A stretch of DNA of 64,000 bases from Gleimia hominis (GCF_032085515.1 NZ_JASXSX010000001.1:310001-374000); one strand, 5' to 3'; shown: positions 18,052-27,520, counted from the first letter of the stretch. Translations and numbers: made by a program. The notes: generated from the sequence alone by a model not told the origin.

Positions 18052-19953
18052 CTACTTCAAATAGTGACGTTGCCGCGCTTTATTCTGCTTGTACTGCTCG
18101 TACGCCTGCTGGGTCGATTCAATGCGCGACACCTGCGAAACAGGCACATCCCACCACGAGGAACTCGGCGGATTCGGCCCATACAGGTCCGTCTCAATGT
18201 GAATCATGCACGCCCGGTCATATGCCTGCGCCTCGCGGTACGCCTGCCGGAACTCTTCCATCGTGTGCACCTGGTAGACCTTCAGCCCCCAAGACTCCGC
18301 GTTCTTCGCAATATCTACCGGCAGCAAATCACCATCTTCATTATGAGGCGCCCCCGCCCCCGCGCGGTAACGCGTGCCGAAACGCTGCGACCCATGGGAC
18401 TCCGACAGCGCCCCAATGGACGCGAACCCGTGGTTTTGCAATAGAACATAAATGACCTTCAGGTTCTCTTGCACCACCGTCGCCAGCTCCATCGGCAGCA
18501 TCTGGTAAGTGCCATCACCAACGATCGCAACCACCTCACTGTCTGGATGCGCCATCTTCACACCCATACCAGCGGGAATCTCGTAGCCCATGCAAGAGAA
18601 TGCGTACTCCACGTGGTACTGCAACGGGGTCTTCGCCTGCCACAGGGCCTGCAGGTCACCGGGCATAGAACCAGCGGCGTTGATGACAATGTCATCTTCA
18701 CCCATCATCTCGTTCAGCGCCCCAAATACCTCCAGCTGGCTTGGGAGCGGTTGGTGATCCAGGTGGTACAGCTCGCGGGTTTTCGCGAGCCAAGCTTCCC
18801 GTTCCGCCGTGACTTCTTGCTCGTAGGCTTCACTCACCCGGTAGTCGCGCAACTGGTCGGTTAGAGCACGCAGAACCTCACGCGCATCCCCAACCACCAT
18901 CTGGGCGGCGTTCTTAACCGCGTCAAACGGCTTCACGTTCACGTTCACGAACTGCACATCCGGGTTCTTAAACGCCGTGCGCGACGCCGTGGTGAAATCC
19001 GAGTAACGCGTACCGATCCCGATTACGAGATCCGCTTTGTCGGCAATGTGGTTACCCGAATCCCCACCGGTTGAACCAACCCCACCAATCGCCGCCGGGT
19101 GGTCGAAGTTAATCGCGCCTTTACCCGCCTGCGTATCCCCCACAGGAATTCCGGTGATGCGGGCAAACTCGCGCAGTTCTTCACTTGCCTCTGAGTATTT
19201 AACGCCGCCCCCAGCGATCACCATGGGGCGTTTCGCTTTCTTAATGAGGTTCACTGCCCGCTCAATTGCCGCTGGGTCCGCGGGAGTGCGGGGAATGTAC
19301 CACACGCGTTTCTTGAAGAACTCTACGGGCCAGTCGAACGCCTCCGCCTGCACGTCTTGCGGCAGCGCGATCGTCACCGCCCCGGTGTCCGCCGGATCCA
19401 CCAGCGTCGCCATCGCGTGCATCAAAGAGGGGATCAGCTGTTCGGGACGGTTGATGCGGTCAAAGAACCGGGAGACGGGGCGGAACGCGTCGTTCACACT
19501 CGTGTCCAAGGTCATTTCGTTCTCCACCTGCTGCAGCACCGGGTCGGGCACGCGGGTGGCGAACTGGTCTGAGGGGAACAGGAGCACCGGCACCCGGTTC
19601 GTGGTGGCCAGGGCAGCGCCCGTGACCATGTTTAACGACCCCGGGCCAATGGATGCGGTGCACATCATGGCTTGACGCCGGTTCTTCGCCTTCGCGAATG
19701 CGGCTGCCGCATGCACTTGCCCCTGTTCGTTGCGCGGCATGTAGTAGGGCATTGCGCCCCCGTCCGCGTCTGGGTCCAACTCGTTTTGCAGCAGTGCTTG
19801 CCCCAGGCCAGCCACGTTGCCGTGCCCGAAAATGCCGAACGCACCGGCGATCAAACGGTCTTGTTCACCGTCGCGTTCCACGTGCTGGTTCACCAGGAAT
19901 CGCACCACGGCTTGCCCAACCGTTAGACGCACGGTCTGCACATCTGGGTTCAT
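18052..19953 (-). CDS. iolD: 3D-(3,5/4)-trihydroxycyclohexane-1,2-dione hydrolase
   Basis: Thiamine-diphosphate enzyme that opens the ring of the diketone formed by IolE, giving 5-deoxyglucuronate. It has 633 residues, the usual length. The three acetolactate-synthase-like domains are visible: N-terminal Pyr domain with GHGNVAGLGQAL, central domain with PMVIAGGGVKYS, and C-terminal PP domain with IVGDGTYQMLPMEL, where the ThDP metal-binding motif begins GDG. FGHGN is a common IolD feature. It starts at ATG 19953 with AAGGAGA ahead and is the last gene of the iolC-aldolase-iolB-iolD operon. Its end faces the terminator at 17923. Confidence 0.97.
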   Translation of the reverse strand: MNPDVQTVRLTVGQAVVRFLVNQHVERDGEQDRLIAGAFGIFGHGNVAGLGQALLQNELDPDADGGAMPYYMPRNEQGQVHAAAAFAKAKNRRQAMMCTASIGPGSLNMVTGAALATTNRVPVLLFPSDQFATRVPDPVLQQVENEMTLDTSVNDAFRPVSRFFDRINRPEQLIPSLMHAMATLVDPADTGAVTIALPQDVQAEAFDWPVEFFKKRVWYIPRTPADPAAIERAVNLIKKAKRPMVIAGGGVKYSEASEELREFARITGIPVGDTQAGKGAINFDHPAAIGGVGSTGGDSGNHIADKADLVIGIGTRYSDFTTASRTAFKNPDVQFVNVNVKPFDAVKNAAQMVVGDAREVLRALTDQLRDYRVSEAYEQEVTAEREAWLAKTRELYHLDHQPLPSQLEVFGALNEMMGEDDIVINAAGSMPGDLQALWQAKTPLQYHVEYAFSCMGYEIPAGMGVKMAHPDSEVVAIVGDGTYQMLPMELATVVQENLKVIYVLLQNHGFASIGALSESHGSQRFGTRYRAGAGAPHNEDGDLLPVDIAKNAESWGLKVYQVHTMEEFRQAYREAQAYDRACMIHIETDLYGPNPPSSSWWDVPVSQVSRIESTQQAYEQYKQNKARQRHYLK

Positions 19954-19984
19954 GTTTGTTTCTCCTTAATAACGTGGGTAACGA

Positions 19985-20875
19985 CTAGTCGTTCATCGGG
20001 GTCATGGGTAAGCGCGGGTCGATTGCTTGATCGCTCCAGCTTTCGCGTACCCAATCGTGGTGCGGGTCGTTGGTCATGAGCCACGTGGAGTCTTCCGCCG
20101 GCCCCGCCATCACGTTCAAGTAGTACAGGTCGTAGCCGGGCGCTGCGACGGAGGGACCGTGGTAACCGTAGGGCATTATCACGATGTCACGCGAACGCAC
20201 TTCGGTGCACACGTCGATTGGTTTACCCGGTGAAGGATAGATGCGTTGCAGCGCGAACCCTTCTTTCCCGTTCTTCCCCCCGTTACCTTCGCGGACCTCG
20301 TAGTAGTAGATCTCTTCGAGCACGCGTTCGTTTTCGTTGTGTTCATCGTGTTTGTGCGGCGGGTAGGACGACCAGTTTCCGCCCGGCGTCAGTACCTCGG
20401 TGACCAGGAGGTGTGAGGTTTCCAGTTCGTTGCCGAGCGCGTAGTTGTTAACTTGCCGCGAGCAGTTACCCGCGCCGCGTAGCATCGTCACCACTTCTTC
20501 TACCGGGCAGTAACGCACCGGGAGGTCTTTGGTGGCTTTCGCTGCCGGCAGGCAGAACCGACCCCCGTTTTTGGAGGTGACGGTGAACTCGGTGCCTCTG
20601 GGAATATAAATGTAATCCGTGATGCCTGTAAAGACGGATTCGCGGCCCTTAATTTCGTAGGTCTGACCGTTTACTTCCACGGTGCAGCCCCCTTCGAAGG
20701 GAAGCACGAGGAGTTCGGTGTCTCCACTGTTGCGGGTCTGGCTTTGCCCGGCCTCTAGCCCGAGCACTGCGATGGCACTGAATTCCCAGCCGGCCCGCTC
20801 GATAGTCAAGTCTGTTTCGAACTGGTCGTGTGCGGTTTCCCCCGCGCGGATTACGTATTTATCGTTATCATTCAT
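19985..20875 (-). CDS. iolB: 5-deoxy-glucuronate isomerase
   Basis: Isomerises 5-deoxyglucuronate to 2-deoxy-5-keto-gluconate. It has 296 residues with the double cupin build of IolB. The second cupin shows WSSYPPHKHDEHNENERVLE followed by IYYYEV, which supplies the His and Glu metal ligands, and then MPYGYHGPSVAAPGYDLYYL with a further His. The end DPRLPMT is also typical. It lies 31 bases before iolD and 36 bases after the aldolase gene on the same strand. The ATG at 20875 is the first in frame with correct cupin length. Confidence 0.97.
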   Translation of the reverse strand: MNDNDKYVIRAGETAHDQFETDLTIERAGWEFSAIAVLGLEAGQSQTRNSGDTELLVLPFEGGCTVEVNGQTYEIKGRESVFTGITDYIYIPRGTEFTVTSKNGGRFCLPAAKATKDLPVRYCPVEEVVTMLRGAGNCSRQVNNYALGNELETSHLLVTEVLTPGGNWSSYPPHKHDEHNENERVLEEIYYYEVREGNGGKNGKEGFALQRIYPSPGKPIDVCTEVRSRDIVIMPYGYHGPSVAAPGYDLYYLNVMAGPAEDSTWLMTNDPHHDWVRESWSDQAIDPRLPMTPMND

Positions 20876-20911
20876 GTTTCATGTCCTCACAAAAAATCTC
20901 TCAGCGAGTGG

Positions 20912-21775
20912 TTACAGCAAACTCACGGTTGCATCCACTGCTTCGCTCACCGTTCCCGTCGGTGGGAACAGTAACGACCGCCCAATTACTAAGCCTTTCA
21001 CGTTCGGGAGCTTCAACGCACCAGCCCAACCTTTCAGTGCTTCATCGGGGTCGTCGGGAACTTCTCCTCCTAGGATAAGCGATGGAAGGGTAGTTGATGC
21101 CATTACGCGCTCCATATTGTCCACACATGGAAGTTTCAACCAGGTGTAGGCCGACGTGGTGCCCAGGCCCGCCGCGATCGTAATCGACCGGATCACCGCG
21201 TCAGTGCTGAGGTTGTTCACCACAGTGCCGTTTTTCCACTTTGAAATAAACGGTTCCACCATCGCGGTGAGTTTACGCTCGGCCAACTGGTTGATTGCCT
21301 GCGCCGTTGACTCCAAGGTGGCAACAGTTGCGGGGTCTTCGAAGTTGATGCGCGACAGGGTTTTCCCCCCGTTCAACCCCGCTTCCTCAATCCCTTTGGG
21401 CGTGTAGCAGTTGAACCTGTCGTCCATTTCGAATTTGGAATGCTGCAACCCACCGCGGTTCATGGACCCCCACACCAGTTTGTTATCCAGCGCCCCCATC
21501 AGCGTGAGGTCTTCTATCATCTCCGCGGTACCAAGGAATCCGTGCACACCGGGGCGCGAAAGTGCTTCTGCACACCGGTTCAGCAGGTCTTCACGCGACC
21601 CCATTGCCATCGGTTTACGCCCCGCACCCAAAGCCCCGCGAGCCGGGTGGTCACACGCGATGATCAGCAGTTTCTGGTCTTTTGGGATCTGCGCTTTGGG
21701 GCGTTTCTTGAGGGCCTGCGCAATCTTTTCGGGTTCGTACGCCCGGATGTTTACGATCTGTTCGATAACAGACAT
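20912..21775 (-). CDS. Class I aldolase-like TIM barrel, probable 2-deoxy-5-keto-gluconate-6-phosphate aldolase
   Basis: TIM-barrel protein of 287 residues resembling the Cgl0159-type family found in actinobacterial inositol clusters. Conserved parts are LLIIACDHPARGALGAG, GVHGFLGTAEMIEDL, WGSMNRGGLQ, MVEPFISKW and SAYTWLKLPCV, with the lysine of WLKLP as a candidate Schiff-base residue. It would split the iolC product into malonate semialdehyde and dihydroxyacetone phosphate, the IolJ step. Its ATG shares one base with the stop of iolC (TAATG), so the two are coupled. The assignment to the IolJ step rests on gene order and fold, not on a diagnostic residue. Confidence 0.85.
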   Translation of the reverse strand: MSVIEQIVNIRAYEPEKIAQALKKRPKAQIPKDQKLLIIACDHPARGALGAGRKPMAMGSREDLLNRCAEALSRPGVHGFLGTAEMIEDLTLMGALDNKLVWGSMNRGGLQHSKFEMDDRFNCYTPKGIEEAGLNGGKTLSRINFEDPATVATLESTAQAINQLAERKLTAMVEPFISKWKNGTVVNNLSTDAVIRSITIAAGLGTTSAYTWLKLPCVDNMERVMASTTLPSLILGGEVPDDPDEALKGWAGALKLPNVKGLVIGRSLLFPPTGTVSEAVDATVSLL

Positions 21776-22758
21776 TACAGGGCCTCCACTATGGGTTCGG
21801 TCTCGGGGTGCTGAGCGATCTTGTCAAACACTTCCTGTTCCGTAGCCATCGCGGTGGAGCACTCTAGGCGTTCCGCCACGATTGCACCAGCGGTTGAGGC
21901 GAACTGGATTGCCTTTGGTAGGTCCCAGCCGCTCAGAAGTGCGTGGCACAGCGCACCACCGAAGGAGTCACCGGCCCCAAGCCCGTTCATCGCTTCGATT
22001 TTGGTGACGGGCACGGTGATGCGTTCTTCCCGCGTTTTCGCGAGGGTACCTAGGGGCCCTTGCTTCACGATCGCGACTTCCACCCCGCGTTCTAGTAGTG
22101 CGTCGGCAGCGCGTTCCGGTTCGGTTTCCCCAACCGCGATGCGGCATTCCTCTTTATTACCAACCGCGACGTTCACTTTTTCTAGCATTCGGGACACTTC
22201 GCGGTGTGCTACCTCTTCTGACTCCCAGAACATATCCCGATAGTCCAGGTCAGCGATGGTCCACCCGCTTTTCGCCCGCGCGTCCAGCGCCGTGTGGTGT
22301 GCGGAGCGCGAGGGGTCTACCGACAAACCGGTTACCGACAGCCAGAATATTTTGGCGTCTTTAACCACTTCGAGGGGAATGTCTTGGTTCTTCAGCTCGA
22401 GGTCGGGTGCGGATGGTTCGCGGTAAAAGTACAGGGGGAAGTGGTCGGGTGGGAAGATCTCGCAGAACGTGACGGGCGTATTATAGTTCTCATTTGTAAC
22501 TACATATTGGTCGGATACGCCGAGGCGTTTCATTTCTTGCCGCACGTAGTTTCCGAACGGGTCGTCCCCCACTCCGGTGATGATTGCGCTGGAGTGTCCC
22601 ATGCGCGCTGCAGCGACCGCCACGTTCATTGGGGAGCCGCCGAGGAACTTGCCGAAACTCTCCACTTCTTCCAGGCCAACGCCCACTTGCAGAGGATAAA
22701 TGTCGACTCCGCTGCGCCCTATGGTCACCACTTCGTACTGTTTGTGTGCCTGAGCCAT
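21775..22758 (-). CDS. iolC: 5-dehydro-2-deoxygluconokinase
   Basis: Phosphorylates 2-deoxy-5-keto-gluconate at C6 with ATP. A PfkB/ribokinase fold protein of 327 residues. N-terminal signature: GRSGVDIYPLQVG with GGSPMNVAVAAARMG. C-terminal signature: MNGLGAGDSFGGALCHALL, which contains the catalytic Asp of GAGD and the anion hole. The substrate lid strand VTFCEIFPPDHFPLYFYREP fits IolC. It is the first gene of the iolC-aldolase-iolB-iolD operon. The ATG at 22758 has AAAGGA ahead. A strong promoter and the perfect ATTTGT-type palindrome lie upstream. Confidence 0.96.
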   Translation of the reverse strand: MAQAHKQYEVVTIGRSGVDIYPLQVGVGLEEVESFGKFLGGSPMNVAVAAARMGHSSAIITGVGDDPFGNYVRQEMKRLGVSDQYVVTNENYNTPVTFCEIFPPDHFPLYFYREPSAPDLELKNQDIPLEVVKDAKIFWLSVTGLSVDPSRSAHHTALDARAKSGWTIADLDYRDMFWESEEVAHREVSRMLEKVNVAVGNKEECRIAVGETEPERAADALLERGVEVAIVKQGPLGTLAKTREERITVPVTKIEAMNGLGAGDSFGGALCHALLSGWDLPKAIQFASTAGAIVAERLECSTAMATEQEVFDKIAQHPETEPIVEAL

Positions 22759-22843
22759 CTTTGGTTCCTTTCTGCCGTGAGTAGTTGCGCATTCTTTTCC
22801 GTTTGCACAAATTTACCTGCGGCCGCGTCTTTGCTCTATTTCA

Positions 22844-22871
22844 GTATTACGACATTTGAGGCCAAAGTCAA
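22844..22871 (-). promoter_or_regulatory. Promoter of the iolC operon
   Basis: On the minus strand: -35 TTGACT (22871-22866), 16-base spacer, -10 TAATAC (22849-22844), about 85 bases before the iolC start. The operator palindrome ends two bases upstream of the -35 box. Confidence 0.7.
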
Positions 22872-22873
22872 GC

Positions 22874-22889
22874 ATTTGTTATAACAAAT
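22874..22889. promoter_or_regulatory. Perfect IolR-like (GntR) operator, site C
   Basis: ATTTGTTATAACAAAT is a perfect 16-base palindrome directly upstream of the iolC -35 box. It has GT-TATA-AC at its centre, as in HutC-type GntR operators. Similar sites are at 10901, 17325, 28861 and 29810. Confidence 0.75.
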
Positions 22890-23092
22890 CTCGGATCTTG
22901 GGTGGTGCAGGTAGCGCGAGTTGACCAGGTAACCGAGTAGTTAAATGCGCGTTACACATCGCGGCCCACTTGGGTTAATCATCGTTCACTTTTTGAACTA
23001 ATTGCAGGCATTTCTATCGATCGCCTAACCGGGGCGTGCTGGCAGTTATACGCTTTTATCGTTACTGTCCACCACCGACGAAAGTGTCGTTT

Positions 23093-25666
23093 ATGCGTGT
23101 GTTGAAACCCATTTCATCCGCCGCTTTAGCGGCTTCCATAGCACTCGTCCTGTCGACTCCACTTACCGGCGTCGCAGTTCCTACCTCCGACCCGACCGGC
23201 ACGGATTCCACAGCCACCGCGAGCGCTGCCCCGGATCCAACCGGTGAAAACACCGCGGCTCCCACCGGCTCGACAACCTCTGAAGACAGTTCTCAGAGCG
23301 CAGACGAGCAGGCGGGGGCCTCAAGCGAAAATGAGGACGCGGGTACCTCGGGCAAGAATGAAGAATCCGCGCCCCAGGGAACAGGTTCCACTGAAGAAAC
23401 TGGCGAGGAAACCGCTCAAACAACGGGCGAGGAAACCACTCAAGCCACGCCGCGCGCTGCGGACACGGTGGCGATCAGTGACATCCAAGCGAACCCGAAG
23501 AACTACAAGAACAAGCAGGTTACAATCCAAGGAATCGTCACGGCGGTGTGGGACGGGCGCGACGGCTTCACCGTGCAAATGCCAACAAGTGAAGTACCTG
23601 AGGGGTACGAAAGGTCGCAAGCAGTATTCGTTAAACTTCCCAATCCGTCCAAAACGTTGCACGTGGGCGACGAAGTGAAAGTGGACGGTAAGGTCAGCGA
23701 CCCAAATGGGGTAACGACCCTAACCACCTCCGCAAAGAGCATTGAAACCCTGGGCAGTGAGAAAACCGGCCTGGTGAAACCCGCGCAAGTGGCCGCACCG
23801 AAAACCCCTGCGGAAGCCAACAAAATCCAAAGCATGGTGATTAACCCGCAGGGGCAGTTCCGGCTGACGGACACGTACAAGCTGCCGACCACGGGGCAGA
23901 TCTCGCTCACCGACGGAGATAAAGCCCCGGCACAACCCACGCAGGTGGGCACCCCAGGTTCGGCGGAAGCAAAGGCGCAAGCGCAGTACAACGAAACGCA
24001 CCTCATCACGGTTGATGATGGCAGCGACGACCTGTTTGACTCCAACAGTGCTAAAGCCCAGGTTACTCCGCCTAAACACCTGCCGTTCGTGGCAGACGAC
24101 GCGAAGGCGGGCCCAACCCTGGGGGCTGAAGTAACGTTCAAAAGCCCAGCGGTCATCACCTACACGCGAGGTAAATGGGTGCTCGACCCCACCACATCCA
24201 TCCCCGCTGCAGACGAGTTCATCAGTTTCTCTGATGTAGCAGAAGCCGAACCCGCGACCGTGGGTGGCAACTTTAAAGTCGCGACATTCAACGTGCTCAA
24301 CTACTTCACGAGCCTGGGCGTGAACTCCACAGAAAAGGACAAGAATGGCAAACCCCTGTGCGCCCCAGTTATGAACCGGTGGGACCAGTCCGTACCCGTG
24401 GCGGGGAACTGGGATTGCCCACTTCGTGGCGCGTGGGACGAATCCGGGTTGAAACGCCAAGAAGACAAGATCGTGGCCGCGATCAACACGCTCGGCAAAC
24501 AAAACGCCGCGGTTGTGGCGCTGCAAGAGATTGAGAACGACAAAAAGTTTGAAACGAACCCCAACCAGAGCCTCGAGCACCTGGTGAAAGCCCTAAACCA
24601 AGCCGACCCGAACCAGAAGTGGAACTACGTGCCGACCCCGAAGAAGGAACCGGCATTCGGTACGGACGACGCGATCCGACAAGCCTTCCTCTACCGCTCC
24701 AGTGTTGTTGACCTGGTGGGAGACGCGGAGTATGCGGTTAGCGACCAGCCTCAGGCGGCGACACAAGACCGCGCGCCCCTCACGCAAGTTTTCGAACACA
24801 AGGCGTCCGGTAAAAAAGTGCTGGTAGTGAACAACCACTTCAAGAGTAAAGGCAGCCAGCTGAGCGGGGCGGACAACAGCAACCCCGGTAAAACGCAAGG
24901 CCCCGCCTACGACGTGGGCAACAATAACGGGGAACGCACGCGGCAAGCGAAAGATCTGCTCGACGTTGTGAATAAGAAAGTGAAGGCGGTTAAACCCGAT
25001 TTCTCAGTGCTGGTAGGGGATTTCAACTCCTACTCCGGTGAGGACCCAATCCGGGTGCTCAAACAGCAAGGGTTCACAGACCTCATGAACACGGCGGAAC
25101 ACCCCACTAAACGGTCCATGACCGACTGGGCAGAATACACGTACGCGTACGGTGGAATGCTTGGCTCACTGGACCACATCATGGTTTCCAAACCGGGCAT
25201 GAGCTTCTACAAAGGCCACGACATCTGGACTGCCAACGCGTACGAAAACCAAGCGAGGCAGTACTCAAACTTCATGGCCACCGGCACTAACTACTACAAC
25301 CCCAACGTGTTCCGAGCCTCGGACCACAACAGCGCCATCGTTGGTTTCGATCTAGAAAAGAGCGCGGACACCGAAACTCCAGGTACGGGGAATCCGGGTT
25401 CGGAAAAGCCCAACCAGCCTGGCGCCGGCAACCCAGGTGCGAATAACCCCGACCAGCCTGGGAACAACAACCCCGGCAGTAAGCCTGGCGTGAACCAACC
25501 GACCTCGAACCAGGCGGGCAAACCCGGCAGTGGTTCGGTAAACGCGAACCAGTCGAGCGGGCACATCGCCCGAACCGGTAGCACCGCCAGCACGGTTATT
25601 TTGTTGAGCGCACTAGCACTCGCCATCGGAGGGGGCGCGTGGCTGCTGAAGCGGCGCATCCGCTAA
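23093..25666 (+). CDS. ExeM/NucH-type extracellular endonuclease with wall anchor
   Basis: Secreted nuclease of 857 residues from the ATG at 23093 (a GTG at 23036 would add 19 unlikely residues). Order: signal peptide (MRVLKPISSAALAASIALVL), Ser/Thr/Glu-rich spacer to about 120, OB-fold nucleic-acid-binding domain about 123-220 (ISDIQANPKNYKNKQVTIQG), linker domain, then an endonuclease/exonuclease/phosphatase domain about 391-755. Catalytic blocks are FKVATFNVLNYF, VVALQEIEN, NNHFKSKG, VLVGDFNSY, SLDHIM and SDHNSAIV. A Pro/Gly/Asn repeat region (about 758-820) leads to HIARTGS, a hydrophobic helix and a basic end, a variant LAxTG sorting signal. It would degrade extracellular DNA for nutrients or biofilm release. 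Confidence 0.92.
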   Translation: MRVLKPISSAALAASIALVLSTPLTGVAVPTSDPTGTDSTATASAAPDPTGENTAAPTGSTTSEDSSQSADEQAGASSENEDAGTSGKNEESAPQGTGSTEETGEETAQTTGEETTQATPRAADTVAISDIQANPKNYKNKQVTIQGIVTAVWDGRDGFTVQMPTSEVPEGYERSQAVFVKLPNPSKTLHVGDEVKVDGKVSDPNGVTTLTTSAKSIETLGSEKTGLVKPAQVAAPKTPAEANKIQSMVINPQGQFRLTDTYKLPTTGQISLTDGDKAPAQPTQVGTPGSAEAKAQAQYNETHLITVDDGSDDLFDSNSAKAQVTPPKHLPFVADDAKAGPTLGAEVTFKSPAVITYTRGKWVLDPTTSIPAADEFISFSDVAEAEPATVGGNFKVATFNVLNYFTSLGVNSTEKDKNGKPLCAPVMNRWDQSVPVAGNWDCPLRGAWDESGLKRQEDKIVAAINTLGKQNAAVVALQEIENDKKFETNPNQSLEHLVKALNQADPNQKWNYVPTPKKEPAFGTDDAIRQAFLYRSSVVDLVGDAEYAVSDQPQAATQDRAPLTQVFEHKASGKKVLVVNNHFKSKGSQLSGADNSNPGKTQGPAYDVGNNNGERTRQAKDLLDVVNKKVKAVKPDFSVLVGDFNSYSGEDPIRVLKQQGFTDLMNTAEHPTKRSMTDWAEYTYAYGGMLGSLDHIMVSKPGMSFYKGHDIWTANAYENQARQYSNFMATGTNYYNPNVFRASDHNSAIVGFDLEKSADTETPGTGNPGSEKPNQPGAGNPGANNPDQPGNNNPGSKPGVNQPTSNQAGKPGSGSVNANQSSGHIARTGSTASTVILLSALALAIGGGAWLLKRRIR

Positions 25667-25758
25667 CCGCACTACTGCGTAACCTGCGTGGGGTTCAACA
25701 ACTCGTTAAACCCCGCGCGTGTGCCGCAAGTGAGTACGTCTGCCACAAGTGAATAAAA

Positions 25759-25801
25759 GGGTGGTGGTCATGCCTCAAAGGCGTGACCACCACCCCTATT
25801 T
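25759..25801. terminator. Bidirectional terminator between nuclease and MFS 2
   Basis: Strong stem GGGTGGTGGTCATGCC (25759-25774) and GGCGTGACCACCACCC (25780-25795) with a five-base loop and one mismatch. CTATTTA follows on the plus strand and CTTTTATTC on the minus strand, so it can serve both convergent genes. Confidence 0.82.
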
Positions 25802-25807
25802 AGTGCC

Positions 25808-25855
25808 AGAACTGCTCCTTGCTAGAACAGCTCCTTGCTAGAACAGCTCCCCGCT
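25808..25855. repeat. 16-bp tandem repeat, three copies
   Basis: Units 25808-25823, 25824-25839 and 25840-25855 of the form AGAACAGCTCCTTGCT, differing at one to three positions. It lies between the terminator and the 3' end of MFS 2. The period equals that of the array at 5983, but the sequence is different. Confidence 0.85.
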
Positions 25856-25873
25856 AGATCTGACCAACCAATG

Positions 25874-27511
25874 CTACGAGTACCGTTCTTCCATGCGCAG
25901 CTCCAGTTCCTCAAGCGAACAACCGGACGTTTCTGGCATGATTTTCAGCAAAATGAACCCGAAAACCAGGTTCATGACCGCGTAAAAACCATACGTCGCA
26001 GCCCCACCCCACGCTTCCATCATGTGCGGGAACGTGAAAGTGATGAACGCATTCACCACCCACATGCAGAACACGGCCGCACCATTCGCGATTCCACGCA
26101 CCCGCGCGGGGAACATCTCGCCCAGCATCGTCCACACAACCGGGCCGTTCCCAGCCTGCACAACCAGCATGAACACACCCATCATCGCCAGGATCACCAA
26201 CGGTGCCCACAGCGGTGGCACGTCGTGCGAATCCATTGCCGGCTGAATCGTGAAATGGAACAAACTAGCGATCACCGCGAGCGTTACGAACACGCTGAAC
26301 AAACAGGTAATCAGAATCTGGCGGCGCCTAAACGCCGTGATCATCCACAGGGCACACAGGCAACCAATCACCGACATGACCCCGTTCGCGATCTGCGCGG
26401 TAATCGCCGCGGACGTGCCCATCCCCGCGTACTGCAACACTTTCGGGGCGTAGTACATAATCGTGTTCACGCCCGTAGTTTGGTTACAAATCGCTAAGAA
26501 CACGCCCACAAAAAACAGTTTCCGCATCCAGGGGGTCCGGAAAATATCCGCGAACGTCCCCTTCACTTCCTCCCGTTTTTCCCGCTGCCGCTGCAGGATC
26601 TCTTGCATTTCCGTTTCCACAGGCCCGTCCTTGGCCTCGTCCCGAACTTGCTTGAGGGACCCAATCGCCTCGTAATACCGCTGATTAGCCGCATACCAGC
26701 GGGGAGACTCTGGCATCAGACGCATCCCGATCCACAGGGCGATCGCGGGCACGGAGCACAGCAGCAGCATGATCCGCCACCCGTTGCCGTTACCACCTGC
26801 AACCACCAGGTTAGACACGTAGTCGAACCACGTGGCCGGGTCCAGCGTTCCCCCTTTCGCGGACGCTAAGTGGCTGACATTGTCGAACGACTGCATACCC
26901 GGTTCCAGTAACCCACCCGGGTCCTTCTCAATATCAATCTGCGGGCCACCGTAAATCTGCGAAATGATCGCGTTGAACGTGAACGCCATCAACTGGCCCG
27001 TCACGATCATCACCTGGTCAACCGCCACGATTCGGCCGCGGATCCGCTTCGGCGCGGTCTCCGCCAAATACACCGGCACGGTAGCGGAAGCACCACCCAC
27101 GGCGAACCCTAAGATAACGCGTGCCACATACATGACCCACACGTTCGGGGCCGCCGCGGTGCCCAACGCCCCAATCAGGAACACGACCGCCAGCAGAACA
27201 ATATTGTGCCGCCGTCCCCACCGGTCGGACATGCGCCCACCAATCAGCGCCCCCAGCGCGGCGCCGAGCAGTAAGGTGGCGCCAACCGCGCCCTCCTCAT
27301 TAGCAGTCAAATGCAAACCACCCGCCGCGTGGGGCATGTACATGAACGGTAACGCACCCGAAATCACGCCCGTGTCGTAACCGAACAGGAACCCACCGAG
27401 GGTAGCTACCGCCGCGACGACCCCAACGGACCGGTGTTTACCTGCTGCTGGTGTTTTCGCAACTGCAGCACTGACTTCTTGTTTTGTACTGTCAATATTT
27501 ATCTTGCTCAC
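25874..27511 (-). CDS. MFS sugar:proton symporter 2 (IolT-like)
   Basis: Sugar porter of 545 residues with twelve helices, paralogous to the protein at 11846. Signatures: FGYDTGVISGALPFMYMP, GGRMSDRWGRR, PVYLAETAPKRIRGR, MPESPRWYAANQRYYEA before the central loop and MPETSGCSLEELE at the end. It has an extra outer loop after helix 5 (about 190-220). It starts 9 bases after the stop of dehydrogenase 3, so both are in one operon under the two palindromes at 28861 and 28879. It probably imports the substrate oxidised by dehydrogenase 3. Confidence 0.9.
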   Translation of the reverse strand: MSKINIDSTKQEVSAAVAKTPAAGKHRSVGVVAAVATLGGFLFGYDTGVISGALPFMYMPHAAGGLHLTANEEGAVGATLLLGAALGALIGGRMSDRWGRRHNIVLLAVVFLIGALGTAAAPNVWVMYVARVILGFAVGGASATVPVYLAETAPKRIRGRIVAVDQVMIVTGQLMAFTFNAIISQIYGGPQIDIEKDPGGLLEPGMQSFDNVSHLASAKGGTLDPATWFDYVSNLVVAGGNGNGWRIMLLLCSVPAIALWIGMRLMPESPRWYAANQRYYEAIGSLKQVRDEAKDGPVETEMQEILQRQREKREEVKGTFADIFRTPWMRKLFFVGVFLAICNQTTGVNTIMYYAPKVLQYAGMGTSAAITAQIANGVMSVIGCLCALWMITAFRRRQILITCLFSVFVTLAVIASLFHFTIQPAMDSHDVPPLWAPLVILAMMGVFMLVVQAGNGPVVWTMLGEMFPARVRGIANGAAVFCMWVVNAFITFTFPHMMEAWGGAATYGFYAVMNLVFGFILLKIMPETSGCSLEELELRMEERYS

Positions 27512-27520
27512 TGCCGGCCC

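Larger units (their letters stand above)
22759..23092. other. Divergent spacer between iolC and the nuclease gene
   Basis: Holds the iolC promoter and its palindromic operator. The part near 22942-22955 has a weak match to the LacI-type palindrome (TAAATGCGCGTTAC). No gene is supported. Confidence 0.55.

Noticed and set aside
22942..22955. Fifth LacI-type operator (TAAATGCGCGTTAC)
   Set aside because: Three mismatches that break the symmetry; could be chance.
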